From the NCBI GenBank assembly GCA_947568835.1, contig OX387603.1, positions 26,436,651-26,500,650 of the forward strand: 64,000 bases of DNA. Direction: 5' to 3'. The position numbers were made by a program, and so were the translations under genes. The notes below the pieces were generated by a model. That model saw nothing but the letters and a program-made list of their open reading frames with translations. It did no database searches and had not been told where the DNA came from. The DNA comes from Protonemura montana (taxonomy: Eukaryota > Arthropoda > Insecta > Plecoptera > Nemouridae). Below are positions 24,389-35,800 of this stretch, in pieces (the first letter of the stretch is position 1; each line of letters opens with the position of its first letter).

Positions 24389-27322
24389 TTATGAGACAGG
24401 CATGGGGGTGTTACAGTTTCCATGGTAGACGTGGATGGGCGGTTGGCACGCGTGGAATGAGTCGAATACGGCAGCGTACCCGTGGTCGCGCCACCACGTG
24501 CATAGCTGGCGGTTCCATCCGCACGGGAGCAGGTATACCAACTGTGGGGCAGACGCAGCCAGCAACGTCAAGAAGTCTTGGTCGCCCAGGTGTCCCTGGA
24601 ATGAAATGCATTCATCAGCCTTGATTGGGACCAACTTTTGTCAAGTACAGAAATTGTGTAAATTATACATAGTGCACTCATCGCTCACGTACTTGACATC
24701 GCCAATGGTATTTTATAACCAGTGCAGCTAAGAGTGGCAAAAGAAGAACTACAGAACTGTGGTGCAGAAGTATCCGTGGCTTATTCTGGTTTTGCACTTA
24801 TTTTGATTAGTTTGGTTGTACACTAACAACCAGTTCTCAAAGCTTACTTGTTTTCTTAGACTGGCAAAGACTTATAAAGACCTACTTAAATTCTTTGATA
24901 TACATGCTGTTATCTAGAAATCATCCTAGGCCCGGTTTTTCAGTGGCCAGTTACGTAATTAACAGACAGTTCAAACAAAATACATCTTCCGATTAGCTGT
25001 TGCCAGGCAAATAACAGACAGTTAGGTTCTTTACGGACCACTGTAAAACCGGGCCTAAGTAGATCTTTTATGTAGTAAAAAAATCAAATCAGGTTTATAT
25101 ATACATTCATAATTTAAAATTTATTGGCATGTATTTTTGTTTCTCGTATTGTCACATTCCATATTAAAGGGGCATTTACCCTTCAAAATTATTTTTACCA
25201 TAGATTTGTAACTTTAGTATGAATTGAAATTGACCTATTTAAAAGAATTTTCTAAAAAATGGATCTGCAACTAATTATCTAAGATTTTTGGCTTTTCGCG
25301 CGGCGCGATCTGTGAGCTGAGTACGATTCTCTTGTAGAGTACTGTCTTTCCCTGCGGACGCTCTGTTGGCCGCAGTCTATCCCCTCCCTAACGATTCTTC
25401 CTTCCGAGCGCTGTCGCTGCCGCTATGGCTCGGCCACGGCACGCTCAGAGCGACATTGCACGAAAATATGCAGCATGCTAATTACTTACCTGCGGTAATT
25501 CGCTGACTGTAGCTAAACGAATAATCGTATCATAAAGCCAAATTATTTCAACACAGAGGAAGGATGGAGGACTAAGCTCAAATTATTTTAATTTTATCTG
25601 ATCAGAGGTTTGTCTAGGTGCTAGGGGTCGAAAAAGCACTACGGGTATATTTCTTATGGGAGTTTTTTTTCTAAGCACCCAAGCCAAAAACGCGGACTTT
25701 GGCAATTTCTGCACGGACGACCATGGACACAGGAGTTTTTTAAAGTACAAATGCCATTATTAAATCTTCCAAATCGATGGTAAAAATTAATTTTTAAGGG
25801 TAAATGCTCCTTTAAGTTACCAGCTACTCCACTTTTGTGACACTTGTCTACTGATTGTGTTTAAAAAAGTATATTTTCTCGATGCTAATTCTGCTTATGT
25901 CCTCCAAGCCTCACCTTGAACGAGTAGGTCTCTGTGAGGCGGTTGACTGCCTCCGCGGTTAGAGCAAGGCGGTACGCTTCTGATCGTCGCATCCGCTCGA
26001 GGTCGAAGAGCACAACCCCGCTGTTGAGACCCGGGAAGCCAACACCTCGCGGCTCACCAAACGGTGTGTGCGGGTTGCGTTGGCGGTACGCATACAAAAC
26101 CTGGCGGTAAACTGGCGTCAGCTCCGGAGCCAGCGCAAAAAGCGTTTCGGTACCAAACCTGCGGAAAGCCAGTGCAAAAACAGGGGTAAGACTGAGCTCA
26201 TGTCTAGATCCTGCATGTAAGGCAGTTCTGGGTGGAGGGTTTGTAGGTTTCGTGAAGGTTGCATTTAAGTTTATTACTCATAGGTCTTAAACCAGACACA
26301 TGCAATCAAGCTATTGAATATAAATAGACTTTTAGCTGGCCTTGGGAATTTTGTAGTAGGTAACTTGCTTAACTACTAGACATGGCTCAATAGTCTGGAT
26401 TGAATTACCTCTTGAAATATTAACAGTATTAAAGTAGCCAACCACTACTTGTGTGCGGTAAGAACATAGCTTAGTAGGTCTGTCAAAAAGAACTTGGTTG
26501 ATACGATACTACCTTCGATGTGATTCTTACAAATTGCAGACTCAGAGAAAACAAATGAACAAAAGCTCAAAACAGCAAAAAATTCAACAAATTATCACTA
26601 GTCTCTATAAATACATTAACATTTCTACAAGATAATAAAGTGGTAGGAAGATATAGCTATAAAAGTATAAGATATAATTATAGTGCTTTTTTTAACCTCT
26701 CAAATTCATTGAATATTTCTGCAACATCGGTCATGAGTTTTGTATCTGCGTCAAACAAGACAGCTCTAGTCTGATCTTTTGCGAGACGATGTAAGCCCAG
26801 CGAGAGAAAAAATAAGGAATCGCTGTAGTAGGTGCCGGGCCGGGAGCTGAAGTGCGGCCTCATCGCTATCACAATATCTTCGATCTCTGCCGCGCAGACA
26901 GCTACATCATAGAATACAGTTTCTAAATACTTTTTAGTCAACTGTTGCACATTCCCCAGAACTTCTTCTGCGATAGGAAGACTGGCATTATCAGTAACCA
27001 GATTTAGCCTCAAACGCGAAGCGGAATGAACTAGTAACGAAGTTAAGAATGTTTTAAATTTGCTTTTTAATGGTGGGTTCGTGGGTAATTTGGTAAATAT
27101 ACACCACACATTGTAAGCATATCGATTGTCCAGCTCTGGAAAATGGCCAGCCTTCGTCAGGGAGGAAGATTGACGAAATCGCTCTTGCTCAGTACTGTTG
27201 CCATTGTGCTTAAAAAATCTCTGTGTGATTACGAACTCATTCGGTTGAGTTATCATATAAAATACCACTGAGAAGCACACGAAAACAAGTAAGCCTATCA
27301 AAGTTTTCTGATACAAACGCAT
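24389..27322 (-). CDS. XXYLT1: Xyloside alpha-1,3-xylosyltransferase 1
   Basis: Three exons with consistent phases: 27322-26697 (ATG to donor GTTAAA), 26158-25915 and 24595-24389 (TAA stop). They encode about 358 aa, in the size range of the family. The protein has a short cytosolic tail, one N-terminal membrane anchor (LIGLLVFVCFSVVFYMI) and a lumenal GT8-type domain. The domain includes NVWCIFTKLPTNPPLKSKFK, FDADTKLMTDV (DxD metal-binding motif), FGTETLFALAPELTPVYRQV, GLNSGVVLFDLERM, HLGDQDFLTLL and the C-terminal HGNCNTP. The family adds the second xylose to xylose-glucose O-glycans on EGF repeats, such as those of Notch, in the ER. It faces the COX14-like gene head-to-head. Confidence 0.93.
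24929..25055. mobile_element. 127-bp MITE with TA target duplication
   Basis: Terminal inverted repeats GGCCCGGTTTTTCAGTGGCC and, inverted, GGCCCGGTTTTACAGTGGTC are flanked by TA on both sides (24927-24928 and 25056-25057). Size and TA target fit a Tc1/mariner-type MITE. It lies in the last XXYLT1 intron. Confidence 0.75.
25168..25811. mobile_element. 644-bp non-autonomous element with TTAA duplication
   Basis: Ends AGGGGCATTTACCCTTCAAA and, inverted, AGGAGCATTTACCCTTAAAA. The similarity continues for about 40 bp (ATTTTTACCAT). Both sides carry TTAA (25164-25167 and 25812-25815). The TTAA target suggests a piggyBac-mobilised element. There is no ORF of note. It is nested in the same intron as the TA MITE. 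Confidence 0.75.
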
Positions 27323-27738
27323 TTAATTTGATCGCATTATAGTAAAAACAATCCAACTAGTTGAAGTTACGATATTCGCTTACACGATATCGCAATTTAC
27401 TTGGTAAATACGGTAAATACACTTTGACATTGACATTTCGCACTTGACGTGGGTGGCCTTGAAGAAAGATTAACGCCCCCGCGCACTGTACTGAACTACC
27501 AACATAGAAAAAATTAAAGGTAGTGGCACACTAGCCTACACTAACCTATTATTTGTTTCTGCCAATTTGAACAATATTCCTTTTCGTGAAAGAATAAGGA
27601 TATTCGTCTAAAGCTGATCTGCCAGAGTTTTAGCTGACAGCTGATAAAGGATTTGAGGGCAAAATCAAGTGGGCATTTTCCGGACTTGCCTCATTCAATC
27701 GGGGAAAAGAAGAAACTCCTGGAAAGTAGCTAGAAACC
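27323..27738. promoter_or_regulatory. Shared upstream region of XXYLT1 and the COX14-like gene
   Basis: Only 416 bp separate the two divergent start codons, so a bidirectional promoter is inferred. No TATA box at a convincing distance was seen. The segment holds both 5' UTRs. Confidence 0.5.
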
Positions 27739-27993
27739 ATGTTCAATCACCGAGCAAGGAATCTTTTGTTAGACAGACTGCACAAGGGGTTTGTCGTGAC
27801 TTGTATCGGGGTGACAGGTTATGGCTGCTACCTACTGGGTTGGCGTTTTTATCGATACTTTACGGTAATCAGACCAGAGAGACAGTTGGAGGATGTAAAG
27901 CAACAGACAGAGCTTTTGGCAGAAGGAAAAGAAATGGGGGAATCAACCAATTTCTCTACGTTTCAAGACACCGCTACGGAACTCAAGACATAG
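27739..27993 (+). CDS. COX14: COX14-like cytochrome c oxidase assembly protein
   Basis: A single 84-aa ORF with a good start context (gaaaccATG). Residues about 13-48 align with the COX14 core: LHKGFVVTCIGVTGYGCYLL and RFYRYF..I.PERQ match the family pattern K.F......T.YG.YL...R.Y.YF...R..RQ. One membrane segment spans about residues 18-35, followed by a polar matrix- or IMS-facing tail longer than in the human protein (57 aa). COX14 sits in the mitochondrial inner membrane and helps load COX1 during complex IV assembly. An AATAAA at 28299 gives a plausible 3' end. The assignment rests on a short conserved core. Confidence 0.72.
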   Translation: MFNHRARNLLLDRLHKGFVVTCIGVTGYGCYLLGWRFYRYFTVIRPERQLEDVKQQTELLAEGKEMGESTNFSTFQDTATELKT

Positions 27994-28304
27994 ACATATG
28001 TGTTCAGTGCTACTAAGAAAGTTAGCCAAAATTTAGGAAACCATTTAAAGTCTTCAACCAAATGCTCACTGATTGTTATTGAATATACTTGTAAATAGTT
28101 AAACGAACTCTTATTAATGCCATGATCTTAGATGATGTTTAATTATACCTTCTTACCGACTCCACCTTTCCTGAGTGCTGATAAATTTGCAACACAATAG
28201 CTTCGTACATTCTGGGAGGTAACGAGAGGTTCCACTGAGATAACAAGGTAACAATATACATTACATTGAATCTGAACCACATCCCAATGAAAACCTCAAT
28301 AAAA

Positions 28305-29876
28305 GGCTTCTACAAATATTTAAATTATGAGTATTTGCAATTGCAGGAAAATTATATCATTTTTAGCAAGACGTTTTAATAGGTTTGTGAATCGAAGATT
28401 TGTTCTGATCGAACACATCAATGCCTTCAGCAGAAACAAAGTTTTAAGATTGGGTTACAAAGTTCTTCCTCTTTGCATTGTTTGTTTTGGACTTTTCTCA
28501 TGAATGTAGACGTCTGTTTTTCTTATATTTCGGCACTGTTGTGGTAATACAGAATGCACCTATTTATTATTTCAAAACTATGGTCTTTATTGGCAATAAG
28601 TGTGGTTCAAATTTTCTTGTGATTGGCTTTCAGAGTCTATCCACTTGAAGTACACTGATTGAAAAGTTGGTAAAAAGTTTGGAATTGCTGACACACTCAT
28701 TGTGGTCAAGGAAATGGAACAATGCTTGGTATAATTAAACATTAAACCTCACTTCAAATATTGGGCAACTTTATTATAGCATAATAAAAAATGTTAAAAG
28801 GCACCAAGTTGGACAAGATAAGGCAATGAGGTGGGTGATTTGATGTATAAGAGAAACCTTTGAATGTACAATGTGTGAAATACTTGAATGGAAGAACACA
28901 CAGGAGACAATCATGGGCTTAATATTCTGTTATTTGGAAAGAAAGGTAGACTGGAAAAACATTCAACTGAACTGTGATACGAAGCCAGGACGAGTGCTCT
29001 CGTTGCCGGTTGGATGCTCTACCAACTCGATCCTCTCGAGGGGGATTGTAATTTTTTTTTTTACACAAAATAAAGACAATTTCAAGGTGACTGAAACTAG
29101 AAACGCAAGTGCACGTAGAAATTATAGATTAAAATGCACAAATCTAAAATATTATAAATCTGTTTTCAATGCAGGCACTCAATTCTATGGTGAGCTGTCA
29201 ATAAAAATAAAAATAAAAATTTTAAGAATATCAGGAATTTTAAGCAGAAATTTATCGAGTTGATAAAATGGTCCTGGTACTTAGGGCTATTCTACTAGCA
29301 TATTCCGTTTGTATTCTTATTTGTAATTCAGTTTTTTTATATCACAGTATTTTTTTCCAAAACTGAAATGAGATGATCAGAGAGCGAAAGAATAATTTTT
29401 GAATCGACCGCATCTCCAGTAGTTCCAACGCGCGTCCCCTGATGCGACGAAGCAAAGAAGGAGGCTGCTAATTGCTATTCACACGTTTGACAGCCGACCG
29501 ACTCGTCAGTCGCGCGCTGCAATGCACTTGCATCTCGTAACGACCTGAAATTAATTAAAATAACAGTGTCTTTATGTACGAATCATTTTTACATTTCCCT
29601 TGGGATAAGAGCCGTTTGTGTAGCGATACGAATTCCGTATGACAAGTGTACGTGCGCTTAGATAGAAGGAGTGAACGTCTGTTGTGTGATAAGGTTCTTG
29701 GTGGTTCTTGGGTTTGCGATAATGAATTGTTGCTAGCTCCCAGAGAAATGCTACCCGTCCGTGTCTGAAATAGGATGCAGTAAACGGTTTTCCGATAAGT
29801 TTCGTTTGTAGCTAGACGCTAGTACGCTAGTATGATTTTAAAGTTATTTGCAGTACCTACAACAAGTTAATCTGCA
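28305..29876. other. Spacer between the COX14-like gene and csw, including the csw upstream region
   Basis: AT-rich without supported exons. The last ~450 bp before 29877 are somewhat GC-richer and probably contain the csw promoter and 5' UTR. No TATA or clear initiator was identified. Confidence 0.4.
28975..29045 (-). repeat. Degenerate tRNA-like (SINE) fragment
   Basis: The minus strand reads GATCGAGTTGGTAGAGCATC (box A-like) followed about 30 nt later by CTGGCTTCGTATC (weak box B). The stems do not close properly, so it is likely a decayed tRNA-derived SINE head and not a tRNA gene. Confidence 0.35.
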
Positions 29877-32800
29877 ATGGCTTCCAGAAGGTAACCCAAC
29901 TTCAACATATTAAAATTGGTTTCCTGCCTACACATCCTGAGTTATCACCACAAGCTAATCTACACTGACAAAGTTTTTCTCTTGGCGAACAAAACCACAG
30001 TTTATCAGTTCTGACTGCAGTCCAGAATAGCTTGTGCTTAGTGTATTTCCATCTATAATTTGCATCCTTACCAAGCTTGGTTGGTTTACTGGAATCAAGA
30101 AGATATTTTTCTGGTTGTTACTTACAATCATAATGCCAGTCTCCACGTCCAATTACTTCCCATCGTATTCGCCACCAGACTCGCCTTTGCCTCTTTATGA
30201 GAACAACTTGACTGCAATCTGTAGTAGGTTCTCACAACCTGTGATGATTTCTCGCCATTACAGATGGTTCCATCCAAATATTTCCGGCATCGATGCCGAG
30301 TTCCTGTTGATGGAATGCGGCTTCGATGGGAGTTTCCTGGCGCGGCCAAGTCGAAGCAATCCAGGAGACTTTACTCTGTCTGTTCGGTAAGCCATTTACT
30401 CTCAAAGCACTTGTTTAAAATATATTTGTGTTATTGATTAGATGCACGATCTGTGCACTAATTAAAATGGGGATGTAAATTAAGTTTGCCTGTCAATGCT
30501 TTCGACAGGCGGAATGGAGAGGTTACGCACATCAAGATCCAGAACACAGGGGACTTCTACGACTTGTATGGCGGGGAGAAGTTTGCTACACTCTCCGAGC
30601 TGGTGCAGTACTACATGGAGAACCAGGGACAGCTGAAGGAGAAGAACGGCGAAATGATTGAACTCAAATACCCACTCAACTGTGCAGATCCTACCACTGA
30701 ACGGTGAGTTAAAGCATTCTTACCCACATCGTATCATAAGGGTAACAAAGCTGTACGAAATCCTGGCTCCAATGATTGTCTCCAGTGTGTAACATGGAAG
30801 GAAACTGGAAAGTATCAGTTCAAGAAAATATGCAATGTCTTCCAACAATTTACATAAATTACTCAGTACAAAAAAAAAACATAAAAAAGCAATCACAATA
30901 AAATGGCATCATCATTGTCATAATTAGTACCAACAAAGATCTACGATCCCATTGCATTTGTGGCTCTGTGTATGATACTTGTTTTGACATCATCCAGCCA
31001 ACACCAGCAAAATTGGTCGGTTAATGCCTTTGTTCTTGTATTCGACAACATCCGCCAAAAAATGGCGTAATCAAATGTGACTAAATTTCCAGAATCATTC
31101 AGGAGGCCGATGTTTTCCACCCATTTAATATATATATATGTGTGACAGGCTAGTGGAAGCCTCTATCTATCTTGCTTCCTCTCCTATGACCTGCATCCTG
31201 TGGGCCTTGACAGGCAAGAGAGTGGGAGAGAGCTTAGAGCAAGAGGGACTGACTTTTGCTTGCCCCTGCGTGAGCTAGCTTAGGCCACCGGCTGCGCTAG
31301 CACATGACTTTCTCTGCTCAACCACCTGGCTATCTGGAAACGTATGTGCTCCCTGTCCACAGCGACTTCCACCAAAGACTCGATGCCAAAAGACTCATAA
31401 CCGAATATAATCTGTTACCAATCATGCGAACACCTTTGAAAACTGTGGCTCGGTGGTCATTACCAAGAGCCATGCTTTTAAACAACGGGGGGATGGGGAT
31501 GGGCATTGAAACGTGCGGTTTTCCGCCATATGGGCGCCATGCCATCGTCAGATGTGTGAGCTGGCCGGCCTCCCACGCAAGGCACCTGAGAGCTGGCCTT
31601 GGTCAGCCAAGGTCAGTTGTGTCATCCATGCTGGAGCTGGCCTAGTTGCTTGCATGCGTTTGGCCCAAGAAGTCTGCGTGAATGCAAGGGGGCACCGGTC
31701 AGCTCGCATTCGATTCACTCGCAAGGTCAGTCCACGTTTCGGGGTCCCTGCGATCCAGGGGTGACATTTTCCTCGGGTGTTGTTATTTATACCTTGATTC
31801 ACCTTCTACCTTGCAGTCTCCCAGTTGCTGCACTAACCAGTCTGTAGCTAATTACCCCAACTTATAAGTTATTTAACTGCTGCTTTGGCAATGCCTTGAA
31901 AACTTATTTGCATTCTCGATTTGGTGCTTGCAGTCATTTTGGCCCATGGCTATATGAGCCTTGTGGAAATTGCCTATTAAAGTTGTATATATTCACGGGT
32001 TAGTTATTGGTTAGCAATTTAAATTCTATAGTGAAATGCGGTGACCATGCCAAGGGGGTCAACTCCTTGGGCACCTACTCTGGTCACCAAAACAAGGATA
32101 CATGAGAGCAGAGATATGCACTTTACATTTGTCCCATCTCTGCAAACACTACTTGCCACCTCTGGAGACGTGCCCCAATGCACTTGATGCTGCAAGTAAT
32201 TAGCTTATAGTTAGCACCGTTTAGCAGGCTTGTTCTCACTTCTGAGAAGAATGCTGGTTGAAAAAAATCCATACGGCTGAATCCAACGATTCATCTAGAA
32301 ACAAATCCTGAAGAACATTTTTCTATCTGAAGTCAAATTTCAATTATCTCCATCTAGATATAACAGCAGGATTTTTGAGCTAAAATGAATCATTTTTCGA
32401 TAGCTGCACCAGGACCTGTGCTGGTCCAACCTTCTTCAAAGCATCATATACTGCACAGCTCCATTTCTTCTTGTAGACAATTGTACTGCATCCTTTAATT
32501 GCCTCATCTCATCACTTTCTCTTCCACTCACCAGCCACTCCCTTCCCTACCCCACCATTCTTTCTTTATCTCTGTCACACACACACATCCAGTTGCATAT
32601 GCCCATGCTTCTCAATGCTAAGACAAAGTTCTGTCCCTGTCTATTTTCCTCTGCCAAAACTGGAGGTTTCTGTCCCATCTCTGATCAGACAGGGATCCGG
32701 ACTTTGATTAGGATTTGGTTTCCAATGCTTGGGTGTGCACTGGGCACCAATTGCATGACATGGGCTCTCCATCGTACGATGTCACCGACAATTGTCATGC

Positions 32801-35800
32801 GAAGAGGTGCGCTTCCCGCTTCCGACACCTACATGAGGTCCCAAGGACACAACACGCCACGAATAATAATCACAACAAGGCTCTGCACTGCCTCCCTGAG
32901 CCAGCCAGCCAGCCACAGTTAGGCAGAGAAAAAACAGCACATCTGGGTCACACCTTAAAAACCTGCCTACCACACTGTTTAAAACACAGGCCTCGGGCCA
33001 TCAATGAACTTGCTGTAGAGTTAAACAACCTGGCCGCTTAAATTAACTGGCAAAAAATCACGACCATCCTTTTTAGGAAGTCCCAGTTGTTGTGAGGTAA
33101 TAGCAGACTTGTTGTCCAATCATGTTGTTGATGTAGGAAGTGAGTAGGAAGTTGTTGGAGCTCTCTTTCTGGCATTCATAGCAATAATAGCAGAGTGACC
33201 TTAGGACATAGTATCTATTCAGTTGTCAATAAAAACACTCATATCTGGTTGAGTAGATCTAGGAATTATGCATGAATGATCAATGCCTACTTTAGTGCTA
33301 GCCATCTACCCACAGCAAATACTTTATGAACAACTAAGTTTCCCTTTAATTCTTGGTACCTGCCCATCTGTACCTGCCCAACCTTGTTTGTGTGATACTC
33401 ATAGTCAAACGTGAACAGAGAAGTTTATGTTTCTTGATGATGCCTCATTCCTTTGAGTGGAAGGTGTGCTTGGTTAAATATGTGTCTTGGCTTTTGGGTG
33501 TGTATCTTGAAGAGATAAGGTAGCTTTGCAAAGGTAGAAGAGTAAGATATTTTCCTAGAAAAATAACTGACGGTATTATTGATTGTTTACAGTGAAACAA
33601 TGAGTTCTGGCCTATACTTCACTAGATAGCAAAGATATTGGAGATTACAGAACTGGATTCACTTTCTTTGGATAAGATTTTTGGAATCAATATCAGCAAT
33701 TTCCTCCAATGTCATGAGATCTAAAGAGCTCCCAGCCTACTGCCTCCTGTTGGGTTGAAAGTGTATCTCAGGAAATGCCGGGACGGCAATGGTTTGGCCG
33801 GATATCCCTGTGACAGACGTCTACCTAGGTGTCTTGTGAGACTGACAAGGATGTCCCCCTCTCCTCCCTGTCATTGTATGGCATTGGTATGCCAGGAGGT
33901 GTCTCCATTCGTGGCATGGCTCAATGACAGTCTGGGCCCATTGCCACAGCCTTCAAGCAGCCTCTGCTAAGGCAGCCAGTCTTTAGCAGGCAGCTCTTGC
34001 GTCCACACTTGAGCCTTGCTGCCTCCGCAATCTAATTCCACCCCACAATTTTGCGCTATTATTTCGGGCTGAACTCCCTGCGACTTCCTTGGCCAATGTG
34101 TTGTGATCCAGTGTAATTTTCTACAAATCTATTGTATTACAAAAATTGAATCAAGTGTACCCTGGTTGGTGCAAAGCGTGATACTAAGGACCGTGAGTAG
34201 GCTACCTACCGTTGGGTGTGCTAGGTGTGTCCGTTTGTTTTGTGCCTGGCTCGTGATTGGTGAGAGATGTGTCCCTCGCGGACGTAGCAAGGAAGGTGAT
34301 TGGTCCGCGCCATGAACGCCTTGGCGCGGAACGGCAAGGCTCCGATGCGGTGCTCCAGCCTCGCGTCCGCTGTTGCCTTGCCAACGACTCGCATCATCGT
34401 CACGACGATAGACCAGCTGCGTACGGCGGCCATCCTGTTCCAGTGAGTCAAGGGGTGTGGGTGGGGGATCCAGGGCACCTTGCACTATTGTCCAGTGGGT
34501 GTCTGGTAGCAGGAAAGTTTTGCAAATTCTGGAGCATAGCAAGTGACTTATGCAAAATATGTTCTTAAAACCAACTGTTTTTCGGTGCCCCATGCAATGA
34601 CTTTATGCTGAGGGAATGTGATTTGTATGACTTCATATATATCCACCGCTCTAGCTTGTCCATGGGTTGACATCATAGCCGCTGTTCCAATACGAAAGTA
34701 AAGTTTATATTAAGGACCAAGAGTTTCAGGAATATTGGGAACAATCATTTCCGGTTTGGGGCGTTCCTTTTTGAGCTGTTAGATTGTAGACAAGTGATTG
34801 ACCACTTTGTTTGATGGGGTTTGAGGGGGGTTCTTTGTTGGCTTGCCCTGTTTTTGGAATCCAGGCAGGGATGCATTCATGGAACATATGACCATTTTTA
34901 TTTGTCTCTTTATTTATCCATTAATCACAAAGTTTACAGTCAAAGAGTAAAAGGATGTGGACTTTTCCAAATTAAAAATACATTATAATTAGAAATAAGT
35001 TGAAAATAAATTACAAAAACAAAGCGTAATACTAAAGTTATTAAAAAACAAACAGTCGCACCTTTTTCGTAGCCTTCATGTCCAATTTATAAAATAAAAA
35101 CCTTTATACAATAACAATTTATTGATAGTAGGTCTAAACTTTTGGCTTGCAACTTTTGAAAGCAAGCAATTGGCTTGCTTTGGGGCTATTAGCAGAGAAA
35201 TCAGAACGTCCAAACCATACTTCTTTCTGATGGCCAGTTCATGAAATATTGGGAAAGAAAGCCAGGTTTCCGTGCCTTTTATCAATCTTTTATCTGTGGA
35301 TTGACCCACTAATTTCATGTCCAGCTTTGAGCATCCGGTCAGGAATGCAAGAATCAATTTGGCCAGTACAACCCTAATTTACAACCAGCTGTGATTCATG
35401 TATTCTTCAAAATAGAATCAATGTCAAAATGAAATGTCCTATCAACTTTGGATTCCAGCCAGGCCTGCTTACTGGATTGTTTACCAAAGCCTCAAGAAGG
35501 TGATGAGCACGAGGTAGTAAAATCCTCCCTTAATCCTTCTGGATATTGGCATAATTATTGTAACTTACAGGAGGGAAAACGGTTTTCTAAATAAAAAAAT
35601 AAAGAAGCTTGCCAAAAACCCCAGACAGTTGTTGGTAATGTTTTAGTAGCAGTCACAGCACACTGCATTTTTGGGAATTTTTGTAGTTCGGGATGCAGAC
35701 AGTTATTTACAGGAGAAAAAACTAAACACTGAAATAAAAAAATGCATTATAGACAAGATTTGCTTCTTAGTTAAATAGAAATATGCTGGTTCTTAATTAC

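Noticed and set aside
31300-31800. Coding-looking GC-rich patch in the large csw intron
   Set aside because: ORFs lie on both strands, none fits flanking splice phases, and no protein family is recognised.
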